A stretch of 64,000 nucleotides of DNA from Nageia nagi (GCA_050084985.1 JBITNC010000001.1:133238001-133302000); one strand, 5' to 3'; counted from the stretch's first letter, positions 1 to 13,266 are shown. Notes: a model not told the origin generated them from the sequence alone. Made by a program: numbers and translations.

Positions 1-358
1 ACCAAAATTAAAATAGATAGTATATCCTTTATCCTCAAGGACTACTGGGATGTTCTAAGGGTATGTTATCAGGTTTTAAGTTTGATAAAATAGAAAAAAT
101 TGGTGTATGTTCATAATTGCTTATGGGTTGAAAATAAAGGAAGTTGTCTTAAGTTTATTTGTGAATAGGTCTAAGAGTATCCATTATATTTATTATATGC
201 TTGCATTCATTTCATGGTTTGAATTCTTATTTTGTGTGGAAAATAAAAATATGGTCATATGCATGGTTTGTTGCTTACAAAATATGAAACTTATACTTTA
301 AAAATTAAATTGAAAATTATATAAGTACAAATTTATAAGAAACTAAATCATTTTTGAT
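1..358. other. AT-rich flank, no gene seen
   Basis: Left flank of the first retrotransposon. Only short ORFs without recognisable domains are present. I see no repeat or RNA gene in it. Confidence 0.5.
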
Positions 359-2462
359 TGGTATAATGTAACCTCAAGGGTTTGGTCTGGTCATATTCTA
401 CATTTCCATAATGGTAGGGTCCTTAAAAGAGGAGAGGGTGGTGGGGATGCACTTGTGTTGGTTTTTTTCCCAATATTTGGATCATAGGTCGATTCCTATT
501 TATTATGAAGGTTAAAAGGAATAGGAAAGAGATAAAAAGGTAAAGGGTAATAGGAAAGAACTTAATGTAAACAAGAACTATATATCCCGGGCATTGCAAC
601 ATAGGCAGCAATCCATAACCAAGATTAAGAATAGCAAACTATCTTACCCTTGGGATATTGCAATCATAAGGCATAGCCACAACTTAAGAAATCATTCCAT
701 ACATTATATTCACAAAATGTTACAAAAAACCACTTGTCACAAAGGATAAAGCATTATCAATCTGCATTATCATATATGGAAGTATCTCATAAACTTGGGC
801 AAATTTGCTAAAATATCTGATTTGTTGGGCTTACAATAGTCTACTATTTATATATTTTTCTCTTTGATTAGGTATTTGTTCAAAATTAATACAAATAACT
901 ACTCTTATTGATTAAAAATAGTAAAAGAGACTATTTATAGATATAAAATTTATGATTATAACTATGTTAGATTATAGAGTAAACAAGTATAATCAATATT
1001 GAGATCTGGAAATTTAAAGTCTCTAAGTTATTGTACTTATTAATCCATAATCCTCCTTATCTATAATTTATTGTATTCTCCTTAGTATACAATTGATTTA
1101 GTATGCACTATCTATCAGTTGATTGGTATGATCAGGCACTGTATTCTATTAGTAGTGACCTACTTCTCTGTAATAATAAATGATGAGCACTATAACTCCT
1201 AGTTTTATGGAATAGTGAGGGCTTTGAATAGTGTATCATTGGATAATTGGAAGGAATTGGTACCATAATGTGGAAATGAGTCCTATTCAACATATCAAGA
1301 GATCCTTTGGGGTCAAACATTCATGATCAAGTGGACCCAAGTGTTCCTTTGCACCCATTATTCCTTCTTCTATCTAGTGGGTTCTATTTTGTTTTGCAAG
1401 TACTAATGATGATCTAGGTTTACTTAACACCCATTGATTTTAAATAAAATGTATGATGTAATCACTCAAAATATTCAAGCTCCACTGAGTTACCTTTATG
1501 AAATATCTTTTGATGAATGACAATCTCCTACTAAATAATTATCTCCCATTTAATTTGGAAAAAAGTTATGATATTATCATTCAAAATCAATGGGCTTTAT
1601 TTTCTTATCTTTATGAAATACCTCCCATTGAATGATGTAGTGCCTATTGTTAATCATGCTAGGACCTATTGATTTTATACAAAAATGATGATGTCATCAC
1701 TTCAAATTGATGGGTTCTATTGTAACCTTTTGCAATCCTTCCTACAAATTCATGATGCTTGTTTAGAATTTATATATGAAAATTAGCGAGCTCTGCGATA
1801 TCACTCACTAGTGATCTAAAAAATATTCAAACTTTTACTTATATAATTACTCTCAAAATTTATTTACAATAACTCTTATACTTTTACCTAGATAATAACT
1901 ATCAAACTTTTATTTACAATAACTCTTAAACTTTTACTTAGACAATAACTCCTAGAATTTTACTTAGATAATAACTCCTAGATTTTTATTTAGATAATAA
2001 ATCCCATACTTTTATTTACAATAACTCCTAAACTTTTATTTATAATAACTCTTGAACTTTTACTTAGACAATAACTCCCAAACTTTTATTTATAATAACT
2101 CTTGGACATTTACTTTACTATCTGGATATATGGCATTTGCTCCAAGACATGACTCAAATAAAATCTTGATAACTTATGACTCTCTTCATATACATGGTTA
2201 CCAAATAAAAAGCTAATTTTACTAATGTTAATTTTTGATACTTACTACAATAAAAAATAAACAATACCCAGACTATTATTGATGATATCTAGAACTCTTT
2301 AGACTTGAGTCAATTTTAACAAAAAGGTTAAGTGCATATGAAAGGGAAAAAGGAAGAGGTAATTAAGGACTTTTTGATATGAATGAAAAAGAAAATAATT
2401 ATATAATATTACCCTCTTTTCAAAGTGTAATTCTAAAGAATATAATATTCTAGCAACTCTCA
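359..2462 (-). repeat. 3' LTR of the Tat-like gypsy element
   Basis: Direct repeat of 13309-15411. Both copies share TATAATGTAACCTCAAGGG near the left edge and TTGACAAAAAGGTTAAG near the right. The copies differ by many transitions and small indels, so the insertion is old. The exact right end is uncertain by about 15 bases. Confidence 0.85.
1820..2115. repeat. Tandem ~25-30 bp array inside the LTR
   Basis: About ten degenerate units of the form AACTTTTACTTAGACAATAA with CTCC/CTCT spacers. The same array occurs in the other LTR (14775-15065), so it belonged to the LTR before insertion. Unit number and order differ between the two copies. Confidence 0.7.
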
Positions 2463-2513
2463 AGGTCTTCGCTTGCTAGAGAATAGAACCCACTACTTGC
2501 TACTTCCAACTAC

Positions 2514-5500
2514 CTATCTAGGTGAAGATTTCATGGGAGTTTTAGGTTGTGGAATTATTTCTAATAGGAGGAAGGCATAAAATTTCTTATTAAAATATTT
2601 CAAGTCTTGATGATCAACTTGTGACAAAATGAGGGAGGCTTGTATCTTTAGAGTATCCTCTCTAAACCCTGTTTGCACATTTGTGAGCCTCCTAGCATGT
2701 AAAAACCTTGCAATTGTCACTTGATTGAGGTCAATTATTTATTATAGGTCTAAGATTTGCTTTTCATAAAAATATTATTTAAGAAATTGAATGGTATTGG
2801 CCACCCACGTGATAGCACTAGCCTATACATCTTGCTTTTCCTATAATTTAGGAGCTTTTAATCCAATTAAAGAATCAAAGAATTTATCATAAAAGCCATG
2901 CTCTATTTTGAGCTAGTGTTTATTAATCTCCATATTGAACACCAAAGTTTGGAACTCACATATATCTTGTATTCATTTCAAATATGATTATCTTAGCTTG
3001 GAAGTAATTATGGCAATATCTTTCTCGATCAGGGATCTCACCTAGCTTTGCATTCATTCAACTACTAACCTTGGTATTTCTAGAGCCAATTGATGAAGAG
3101 TGGCCTGTGTGATGAATTGCTTGATGGCTTGTTCTATCTGATCCTTTAACAAATACAACTATGATAAATTCACCATCTAATATCCGATTTGCTCCACCAA
3201 GGACTTCCTAAAACCTTTTATAAGCAACAATAGCTTTGAGTTGTCATCAGATAATACTTTGTTGGTTGCTACAACTATTTATCATCACATAATACTTTAT
3301 CAACTTGTTTGACCTTTTGGCAATCCATAACTATATATTGAGCTTTAAGGTCCTATATGGCTTGGTTTTCATTATTTACCATAGCTTTTATTTCTACTAG
3401 ACTCTTCTCAAATTCTTACTTCTACTTATCAAGCTTTGTAAGTATATCATTATTTTTATTCTGCAACTTGGTGACTATTTTATCTTTAAGGGAGAAATCT
3501 TTTCTATATTGATCTATTTTCTTATTAAATCTATCTATCTTAGTCTCCATTGCTTAGAGACTTTTACCAAGTACCATTGAAGTATTTACAAGGAATCTAG
3601 ATTGGTCTATTTCTAGAGCACTCTACATATTTACATTAATGATAGCTATAGGAGCAGTATCTAGTTTTCCTCCTTTGAAGGTCATCTATGCAATCTTAAT
3701 ATCTTTAATCTCTATAACTTTACTCAAAATTCTATAATCTTATTCTAGGAGAATAGGGGGCTTATTTACAAGAGTTACCCAATCAATGGGCTCCACTATC
3801 TATGTGGAAAAAATACTTTTAATCTCCTCTTACAAGGCTGTATGAATCAAAGAATGTTGAGGTGTACTTACAAATAAAGTTGATGTCATGATCTATTGAG
3901 CAAGTTCTATCTTCTTTGATGGTGTTGAATCTATAATTTTTATCTCTTCTTCCACTTCCTCCATAACTTTTTATTCTTTAGCAATCTTGTCCATTGGATC
4001 AGAGTCTTTCTTTCTCCTAGACTTATCATCATCATCATATGGTCCACCTCTAAATACAACTGCTATGGAACCACCTATTCCAAGAACATTACCCTTGCCT
4101 TGTTGAATCTCAACCCCAATCACTTCCCAAACTTCTTGATGAGTTTCAATATCTATATTTTGGGGTTTTTATGTGTCCTTAGTATCAAACATTTTTGTTA
4201 CCCATGTAATAGACATTGGCACTTATTGAACACATTTTGGAGCTAGGGGTTGGGCCTTTGGTACCCATGATTATGGAATCCTAGGCTTCTTATCTAACTT
4301 CTCTTCTTTCTCTAGGGCTTGCTTAGCTTGAGCCTATGCTAAGGTTTAAATTCTTCTCCTTTTCATTGGCTATTTTGAACTGGAGGGTCCTTTAGACTCT
4401 ATTTCCTCAATTGCTTTCTTTGATTTAGCCTAAAAATTTGGTGGTTAAGGTTGGCCTACTTTTAGTGGAGGGTCTTTACTATATTTTGCCTCTCATAACT
4501 TATCATTATTGAACTCACCAAATATTTGTTTTTCAACATGATGAATTTTAGTGGTGTGTTCAAATCTAAATTTGGTAAAATAATGAATTTTGTTGGGTCC
4601 CTAGTGTTGGAATGTATAATGCATTATTGTAAAGGTTTTGTAATAATTTTCTATGTAAGTTCACTAATACTTAATGGTATCATTTTATACCTTAAGTATT
4701 TAAAAAAATATGATAATGTAACTTGTCCTACACTCCATATCATGAGCATGAACCTTGGGTAAAAGGATGTGCATGTCATGCTTTTGTACATTGGATAAAA
4801 GGGTGATCTAAAGAGGGATTTTGGCCTATAAATAGAAGGCTCTCTCTTTGTGATTACAAAATAATTATGGAGTAAATTTATGCTATAAGATAGTTCTTGG
4901 GAATTGAGATTAGGAAGATTGTAAGAGAGTTGTATTTATTATTGAAGAAAAGATCTAGTTAGTGGATGTACTTATAGTTAGAGGAACCACTTACATCTTA
5001 TGTTATCTTTGTGAGATTGCTTTGTGAGTTTGTTAGATGTGTATTGTGAGCTTTTATGTGATCTTGGGATTTTAGAGTTGTTCATGTTATAGTTCATTTC
5101 TCTCACCCACCCTAACTTATGTATCAACTAGGTCAACACCTTTGGGCTCAAGGTGAAATCTTACCACCTATTTACCCAATTTTTATATCTTTTAATCCCC
5201 TAAGGGTCACCCAATACTTATACAAAGCTCCAAATTCACATTCCAAGGATTCCTTAACTTCTTGCTCAATTTGATTTACAAAATACTCTACATGAGGTCT
5301 ATGCTCATGGCCAAAGGTCAAGCATTTCTTGCCTGATCTTATCACTTTTTTCATTTCTATTGAAGGATCATACATCTAAGGGGATTCTACCATATCTAGT
5401 TTAAAATTTTTTATAATAAAATTTTCTATGATATCTTTACACCCTAATTCTTATAAAGTGAAATTTTTAGTAGTATCTGGTATATCTATAATGGATTTAA

Positions 5501-6850
5501 AACTACCCATGGATCTATACTTAGTCTTTATAGCAAAGATTTGTCTACCTATCTCTATAGAATATAATTGGGTAGTTACATACTTAGGTAAGAAAAAGGG
5601 GTTTTTAAAATATCCATACCTAATAATTACAATGTGGTCCCTAAGAAAATACCAGTCACCAATTTTTTCCCCCCTTATAGCTTCCATATGATGCTCTAAT
5701 GCAATCTGCTAGGAACACTCCTAATCATAATCTGCACCATAGGTGTGTATAATTTATCCATGAAATCATAATATGATCCATGTAATTTGGTGAGTACTAG
5801 AACCCTCAAATCAATCAGGTCAAGTCCAATGCTTAGGGTAGCAGGCTAAATTTGTGAGCCTACTTCCACCAACTTTTTAAGATTTTGATAACTAGGAACC
5901 ACCAAAGATATGAAGAATGCTTGAAATCTAATTTTTCAATTTTAAAAATACACCTTCTTATCTCATTTGAAATGAAAGTGGGCAAGTTGTAGTAGATTTA
6001 TGCTTTTATAATATTATATGCCATCCTTACCATGGCTTTGTTTGCTTCAATTTGGGTCTTCTTTCCAAGGATGATTGCCAATGCTTGTAGCACTTTTCTA
6101 TCATGTACCTTCTTAAATAAGGTAATTCTATAGCTCAAGCAAAGCTTTGTATTCATCTTTTCTTGGTACCTTTCATTTATCCAATTCAACATTTCATCAT
6201 CATTCCTATAAAAATCATCCTTTTCTCTTTTTAAGTTAATTTGTTTCTTCACATGAAATGTTTAGTCAGCTGGGATAGAAAATGCTTGAATAATGGACTC
6301 AGGGAAGTAGTCTAGTATCAATTCTTCTTTTGGCTTGGACATCTCCCTTTGATATAGGTATTTGAATACCACTATCTTATAACCTTGTTGATTATGCCTA
6401 TGTGCAATCGATACAACAGCTTGAGGAAAGTGAATAACTCATAGGGCACATAATAAACCAAGCCCTGGTCAATAATGACATCTTTTTTAGAGATGTGCTA
6501 ATGACTTCCCTTTAACCACAACCTTGGGATTCATATGTTGTAGTAGGATTCATTTGGAATCAACACTCCATGTATCAATGTGGTTTATCATCCCCATTTC
6601 ATTCCAATTCACTACAAGAACATTCTTAAGGTATTCATTCTAGATGGCAATCAGGTTATCATCTACTTATTAAGATTCAGCTAGAGTTGATGGTCTAAAT
6701 GTCATTATGGTGTCTATGATTTTCTTAGAACCTTAGGTTTGCATTTAGAACATAAAAATTGCACATTTTAAGGCTTTACAACTCTTTTTCTTACTCAATT
6801 CTTTGTAAACTATAGACTTAGGTTGCTCAAAACACTTATGCTCTGAAATG
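2514..6850 (-). pseudogene. Third ORF region downstream of integrase, unidentified
   Basis: Between the integrase and the 3' LTR the minus strand keeps long coding-like stretches broken by stops and frameshifts. Open pieces lie at 5998-6252, 5451-5687, 5172-5375 and 2514-2720, and translation between them is plausible if single stops are ignored. The upstream half (about 5.2-6.8 kb) is mixed and globular-looking. The downstream half (about 2.5-4.5 kb) is rich in Lys, Glu and Asn with coiled-coil-like heptads and an acidic Asp run near 4.03 kb. I do not recognise the family. Some Tat elements carry extra ORFs outside gag-pol, and a captured host gene is another option. A copia solo LTR interrupts it at 4605-5105. 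Confidence 0.5.
4605..5105 (+). mobile_element. Solo LTR of the copia-1 family
   Basis: About 501 bp that aligns along its whole length with the two LTRs of the complete copia element at 36977-42469. It starts TGTTGGAATGTATAATGC and ends near TATAGTTCATTTCTCTCA. A TATA box (TATAAATAGA) lies at 4827-4836 as in the full element. No internal sequence accompanies it, so it probably arose by LTR-LTR recombination. Flanking five-base sequences (CCTAG, CCCAC) do not match. Confidence 0.85.
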
Positions 6851-7279
6851 GTTAATTATCGAATAGGAAGGTAAGGAATGTATTTTATTTATTTGAGGTT
6901 GGTGATGGATATCTATTAATGGTAGTTAATGCTAGGTGATATCAAGGTTTGAGAATTGTATGAGTTGGTAGATAGCAAGTAGGAAGGGATTAATTTAGAG
7001 CATGTCAAATTGAAATGAAGCTAATGTTTGATAATTAGAAGATTTGATAAGATCCTTTCCTTAAATGTTGTCCTTTAGATTGATAGCTGCTAGTGCATAA
7101 AGTGTTAAATATGCACCATGCCTAGTTAATGTTAAACATTAATGGCTACCTACCTTCTTGAAGAACATGCCTATATAGAAATTTACAACAATATTTTTTT
7201 TAAACTATATACACAATATAGTTCATGATGGGTGTTATGAAATCACCCTATCACCTGGTAGTGTTTCAAATAGATCTCA

Positions 7280-8470
7280 TTAATTAGGATAGGTAATTCT
7301 TGAGATTTGATGATATCCTATAATTTGAATACATTTTTTTAGTTGCTTCAATGATGATATAGGGCCTGATCCATAGGGAGTTAAACTTTTTATGTTTTCT
7401 GGGATTTGCTCTATCCTCATCCCATTTGAGGATAACTTCTTCCTTTTCAAACTTCACCTAGGAATACTTTTTCTTGTCAAACAACCTTTTGACTATCTAT
7501 TGGTGATGTTAGAAAGACTCATATGCTTTATTCTAGTCCTCTTCCAATTTTAGGAGCTGATTAAACCTTGTTTATGATGGTTCAAGGTCATAGTGTTCCA
7601 TTTCTTGCAAAATTTTTAATGTGGGTAACTCAAGATGGATTGGCAATACAAGTCTTTTTTCATAGACTAACACATACGGGGATGTCTTGATAGCTTATTT
7701 AACATTGATCCTATCTTCCCATAATACATAGTCCAACTATGTATGCCATTATCTAGGATTCCCTTCAATTATTCTTTTAATGATCCAAGTTAGGTTTTTA
7801 TTGGTGGATTTCGCTAATCCATTGCCTTGTAGGTAATAATTTGAATATAATAGCTAATAAATTCCTTATTCAACAACAAATTTTGATATATTACCTCCAA
7901 TGAATGCAGAACTATTATCAAAGATAATTTTCTATGGGATTCTAAAGCGAGTGATTATTCTCTTAATCATTCTATCACTACCTCTTGATCTACATTTTTG
8001 CATGGCATAACTTCTAACCATCTAGTAAAATAATCTATTGCAATCAAGATAAGCTTATGTCTTGTTAAGAAATTTGGATCTATTACACCAATGAAGTCAA
8101 TACCCCATTATTGGAAAGGTTCCTCAACCACCATAGGCTTAAGAGGCATAGTTGCTTGCCTTCTTTTTCATACATATTTGCTACATTTGTCACATTGTTA
8201 GGCTATCCTGAATAAATCTTAAAATAAGGTAGGCCAATAGTAGCCAACTTGTAGTACTTTTACTATAGTAGTTGGTCCACTAGAATGCCCTCCAAAAAAT
8301 CATAATAAAATTCATGTAATATTCTTTGGGCTACATCATGAGTTACACAATTTTTCCTATAAATATGATCATCTATCATCATAAACTTTAAAGCTTGTAG
8401 CTTGAATCTCCTTTTTTGAAATTTATCCAAAGATTCATTACATTTACTAATTTGAAAATAAAACATAATT
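7280..8470 (-). pseudogene. Integrase of the Tat-like element
   Basis: Minus-strand translation gives the N-terminal zinc-binding part (8263-8466, then a CDKC-like pair near 8190), the core with the first Asp in WGIDFIG (about 8100), the second Asp in IIFDNSSAF (about 7915) and the third catalytic position in QGNGLAKSTNKNL (about 7820). That third residue is Lys where DDE integrases have Glu, a single G-to-A change. A C-terminal region runs to about 7.28 kb without a chromodomain. Several in-frame stops are present. The protein would have joined element cDNA to the chromosome. Confidence 0.8.
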
Positions 8471-8559
8471 TATTTTATCCAATCACTTTCTTCATTAAGA
8501 TGTTGTTCATCCTCTATGATATCTATCATGTGTGAAGCTTATATTATATTTTCACATAA

Positions 8560-8950
8560 GGCCTTGTATCTGATAAGCCTAGTTGGTTTTATTTCTACAT
8601 TATATTCCATTATCTTAGTAATCCAACTAGCTTTTCCTTCACCCAATTCTCCTTATATGACATAATTTCTCACATCAAGATGAATAATGAATATAAATAT
8701 TTTGTTATGGGACACATAATGCTTAAATTTATTAAGTCCTTCCATTATGGAAAATACTTACTTTTCAATAAATGAATACCTTTTATGATGTTGATGTAGT
8801 GTTTAGATATGAAAGGCAATTAGATGTTCTTCTTTCTTGTTATTCTTTTTTGCTAGAATTGTAGCAGTGCTTTTGTCTCCTCCATATGCATACATAATGC
8901 AATATTATGAAAAATATAGATTTTTTATAACAAGAGATTCTATTATATCC
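8560..8950 (-). pseudogene. RNase H (gypsy type) of the Tat-like element
   Basis: Minus-strand translation shows the usual gypsy RNase H pattern: YAYGGDKSTATILAKK, EEHLIAFHI, then a RYSFIEK-like segment, LNKFKHYV and a GELGEGKASWITKIMEY segment leading towards integrase. It follows the RT domain at the expected distance. At least three in-frame stops replace Gln or Ser codons. It would have degraded the RNA strand of the RNA-DNA hybrid during reverse transcription. Confidence 0.7.
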
Positions 8951-9201
8951 CTTTTGATATCTTGAAAAGCTTGCTTTGCTTCTTTTGACCAAGAAAATAT
9001 AGCATCTTTTTTCAACATTGCAGTGATTGGAGATACAATTTTTGAAAAATCATTGATAAATTTTCTAACAAAATTAATTTGACCAAGGAATGATTACAAA
9101 GATTTCTTATTGGAAAGAAGTGATAATGCTTCAATAGCTTTCACTCTATCTGGATTGATTACCAATCCCTTTTCTAAATTAATATGTTCAAGTAAATTTC
9201 C

Positions 9202-9850
9202 CTAGTTAACCATAAAAATAAGCTTCTTGGGATTAATTGAAATTCCAAACTTTGCATATTTTTCAAACACTTGTCTAAGATGTAATAAGTGATCTTCTCT
9301 AGTCTTAGAAAATAATATGATATCATATAGATAAATTAAGATGATATTATTTATTAGATCACCAAATGCATGGTCTATGGCCCTTTGAAAGGTAGCTCTA
9401 GCATTAAAAAGACCAAAGGGCATTCTTTGAAAAGCAAACATTCCACATTTGGTTATGAAAGTTGTTTTGTATTGATCCTCATCTTTTATCCAAATCTGAT
9501 TAAATCCTGAGTAGCCATCAATCATTGAAAAGTAGTAAGCTCCAACTACTATATGTAGGATTTGTTTCAAAGGAGGAAGAGGATAATTATCCTTGAGAGA
9601 CACTAGGTTCAAATTTATGAAATATACACATAATTTGATCTTCCCACTTTTCTTTCTAACTGGAACTAGATTTGCAACCCATAAGGAATGCTTAATAGGA
9701 TAAATAATTTTTTATCAAGCATTTTGATCAATTCCTATTTCATGGCTTCTTCTATTTTTGGGTTAACTGCTCTTTGTTTTTGCCTATATGGTTTAGCATG
9801 TGGTTCAAGCTCAATGGTGTGTTAGATGATTTTTGTGTCATATGTTTTTT
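9202..9850 (-). pseudogene. Reverse transcriptase of the Tat-like element
   Basis: The minus strand has an uninterrupted RT frame from about 9.68 to 9.20 kb, with upstream homology to about 9.85 kb containing HTIELEPHAKPYRQKQRAV and two stops. Motifs in order are WVANLVPVRKKSGKIKLCV, YPLPPLKQI, FSMIDGYSGFNQI, TTFITKCGMFAFQRMPFGL and the catalytic box. The box reads IYLYDIILFSK where YLDD is expected, so the first catalytic Asp of the pair is Tyr and the enzyme should be inactive. The open frame ends at 9202 soon after INPKKLIF. Confidence 0.88.
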
Positions 9851-10229
9851 AGATCATCATAAGTTTAGGTAATTACTTTTGAGAACTCATGATAAATCTA
9901 ATACATGATACTCTTTTCTTCATTAGAACATTCTGATCTAACCTTTATATACTTTTCAAGTTCTATTTCTAGTTAAATATAACTCTCCTTTTGAATAGTA
10001 ATATATTTGGCTTTTTAAACTTCTTCTAAATCAAAAAATATTTCAAATGAGAGTAAACCTTTTGGTATGACATTGTTTTTGAGTTTAACAACATCAAACT
10101 CTTGAAATAAGTCAAGTAATTCTTGATACCAAAAGTGTGAGCTACTATTTTTATCTAACAAGAAATTCATAATATGCTCATCAAAATCAAATACTTGCTA
10201 GAAATTTTTAGTATTAGGCACTAATGGTC

Positions 10230-10700
10230 TACATTGGAATTTAACTCTGAGGCTTTCTCTTATATAATAAATAGAGTTATAATAGGCCCCTTTGCCAACA
10301 AGTGCATTAGCTATTTGATTGTACCTTCTAGGCATAGATATAAAATTGATATACAAGAATGATCCATTAAATCCCATACTCTATTCCTATAGGTCTTCAG
10401 GTAGTGATGTTTTGCACTAATCTAGTTTCTAACTTGCCTTATGACCAATTCTGAATCACCATGCATAATTAGGCATCTGATGCCCATACTAATCGCTTTA
10501 GATAACCCTAGATAAAGGGTTTCATATTTAGTAGCATTATTTATGCAAATCCATGTAAATAAAAATGAAAATTTTCTTGTATGTTCCTTTGGTGATTTAA
10601 ATATAACACCAACTCCACATCCATGTTTACATCTAGATCCATCAAAGTACATTTTCCATATCTCATGTTCCCTTTCAACTGTGACTAATATTGATTGCAC
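10230..10700 (-). pseudogene. Archaeal-type RNase H (aRNH) upstream of RT
   Basis: The minus-strand ORF at 10422-10700 carries KMYFDGSRCKHGCGVGVIF, NNATKYETLYLGL and IMHGDSELVIRQV, the D, E and D positions of the archaeal-like RNase H found as a second RNase H in plant Tat elements. After a stop, homology continues with ISMPRRYNQIANALVGKGA; the last acidic residue expected in ADALA is Asn. It sits between protease and RT. Tat elements as I remember them mostly carry aRNH after the RT-RNase H block, so this placement is worth checking. A linker of about 350 bp leads into RT. Confidence 0.75.
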
Positions 10701-10742
10701 ATTTTCATATTAATAATAATTTCTCATTCCAACATCTATGAG

Positions 10743-11285
10743 CTAGTAATTTAGGTCATTTACTAAAATAATTTTAGTTGTTAGCAATGTTTCTCTAAGT
10801 GTATCCCTTTCAATCACTTCTACAGGCTCAGGGCCATTCATATAGTTTTTTTCTATGACCTTCTTGAGATGAAAAGTTTTGGTATCCACATTTATAATAT
10901 TTACTTGTTTTTTTTGGAAGGGAAGTAGAAGATGCATATAATCTAAGGCTAAATACCCACCCAATTTGGTATTAAACTCTCTAGATGGATAGATCCCAAA
11001 TAGAAGTGGAAGATCAACAACAATAATATCTTGAATGACATAAATATCAAAGAATGCATTAAGAGTTATTGGAACTCCTTTAACACTACCAAAAACATCC
11101 AAAGAGGAAGATTCTAATTGTATGACACCATCAATGAACCTAGTGATATACAATTTCATTTCATTTGCAATAGCTTTGGAAATTATAGTAATAGCAATTT
11201 TAATATCTATCATACAATTATTAACTACCCAACCTTCTAGTCTACCCAACATTATCAGATATTGCATAGACAACATTACCCTCAT
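10743..11285 (-). pseudogene. Aspartic protease region of the Tat-like element
   Basis: A 180-codon minus-strand ORF between gag and aRNH. It contains ITLNAFFDIYVIQDIIVVD and DLPLLFGIYPSREFNTKLGG, which resembles the segment just after the gypsy protease, where a bound-precursor pattern of the form LLxSREWxxKLGG is common. The catalytic DTG/DSG is not obvious and may lie in the damaged part upstream. The role would be polyprotein cleavage. Assignment rests on position and the downstream motif. Confidence 0.55.
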
Positions 11286-11770
11286 TTATCATTTTCCTAC
11301 TATTATTTAGTTTTAATATTCTTACAAAAGGCCCAACTGACCTAAAATTCTTAATGCATAAAAAATGGTCATTTTAGAAGGTGTTTTCTTTAGTTCTTCC
11401 ATGATGTTATATGAAGCATATGGAATAAACTTACTTGTTTTACCTAGTTGATGTGTTTTGAATTATTGAGTGGCCTTCTCTTTATGATGATCTATAATGA
11501 AAGGATATCTCAATGGATTAGGCCTCTCTTCTTCTAAAACTTTTTTTTGGTTGGAGCAAGATGTTCGATTATTAGGGTAGTATTTCTTAGATTTTAGGAA
11601 ATATGACCCGATCATTCAAGAAATTGATTTCCTTGATACTTTGATTGGATCATAGGAGCTTTAGCTCTTTTTCATTCAAATTGCACTAGAATAGTCTATA
11701 AATTTTGTTGAGTGGCTTGAGGCTATTGTAGGGTTACTAAAGATGAGGCTCTAGTTTGAACATAGTTGGC

Positions 11771-13094
11771 TTATTCTTTAGCATATCCTAGAAGCCAAAA
11801 ATTGATCATGGTGAGATTAGTAGCAAGATCTGATGCAAGTTCCACCATTTGGTCTAAATGGAAGCCCAAGTATTGGTGTTGATAGACTACACATGAGTCT
11901 GGTAAATGAAGAGCAGAACATGGAGGATGCCATTCTATAATGCTCAAAGTATCACTCTTTACAAAACTTGCCATAATAGCATTATCAATTGCTTTATGTA
12001 TATTGGGATATTATGGTGGGTTATTATTGGGTTGTAATTTAGGCTGATACTAACTATCATATCTTCTATAATTAGAACCTTGATTCTACCTCTCTTATGG
12101 AGTGAGTTTAATAGTGAGATTCCTAATAGTTACTTCTAATTACTTTATTCTTTCCTCCTCTTAAGACTTAGAATCAACACTTATACTAGTAGATGCAAGA
12201 GCAAGTAGTGTTGATATTTGATTCTAACCAATAGGTTTAGGAGGAGGGGGTAAGACTAACACTTTAGGATGAGCAATATGTGGAGCTTGTTTAGGAGGTA
12301 AATTGGGAAATAAAGGTATAATTATCCTTGGTTGCATATTTTAGAGGAAACCAAATTATGTTCAAAGGTTTTAGTAGTCTGGAAAACATCTGGGAAAGTA
12401 TCTCTTGACATAACAATAAGCATATTAAGATTCAAAAGAAAATCCTTCCTATAATATACCAAAGCTTTTGAACTAGTTTGTCTAATCCTTATTGTAATAT
12501 ATTTCTATGTTTTCTCAAGGTTGATATTGAAATCATTAATAGAATCAAAAGGGTGTCTTTTGATACATGTTATAAGGCTCAGGATGGTACTATCATCACA
12601 TCTATAGCAAATATCTTAATTATAACTTTACATAACTCTTCCCATATATTTATAGATTGAGGGGTGGTAGTTTTGAACCATTAAGAAACTTTGCCTTCAA
12701 AAGAGTGTACCAACAACCTAGTCATCACCATTTCATCAGTGATATCAAAGCTTGAAGCTAATAAAGACACATCTTGACAATGTTCATATGGTGTTTTACT
12801 AGAACCATCATATTTGGGAAAAACTTTGAAAGCTACTTTACGAATCTCTAGTGAATTAGTACCAACTACCAAAGGATGATCATTTTTCCAAGAAGGAAAA
12901 TCAATCAATTGAGCCATGTTTGGAGTAGTGGAATTAGGTGAAGGGATTTTTGAGATAGATTCAAATACAACTAATAATGGTACAACCTTTAAGGGAATTT
13001 CTATGAGATATAATTTAGGAAATATTTCACCTATTCCTTCTTTAAGGAATTGATAGCTCTTGAAATCCAGGTTATCTAAAGGAATTTCTAACAC
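11771..13094 (-). pseudogene. Gag of the Tat-like element
   Basis: The ORF at 12681-13094 contains FPKYDGSSKTPYEHCQDV, DEMVMTRLLVHSFEGKV and TTPNMAQLIDFPSWKNDHP. The same pattern occurs in the gag of the plus-strand element at 18.2-18.7 kb (YEHCVDVAGLAKIHNI, EDVMVRLLAQSFKGKV), so both belong to related gypsy families. A further 67-codon piece lies at 11771-11974. No intact CCHC knuckle was seen. Gag would have formed the virus-like particle. Confidence 0.75.
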
Positions 13095-13266
13095 TACTTC
13101 TCATAAGTTTGTGTTCTAGAGGTGCCAAGGTTCAGAATATTAATTAGTTGGTAACAAAGTCACCAATAAGGTAATAGAAACCTTATAATCTTTTAAAGCT
13201 CTTAATGATAGCTTACCACATAATAATTTTCCTATTCACACCCACTAAATATGAAATTTATCTCAA

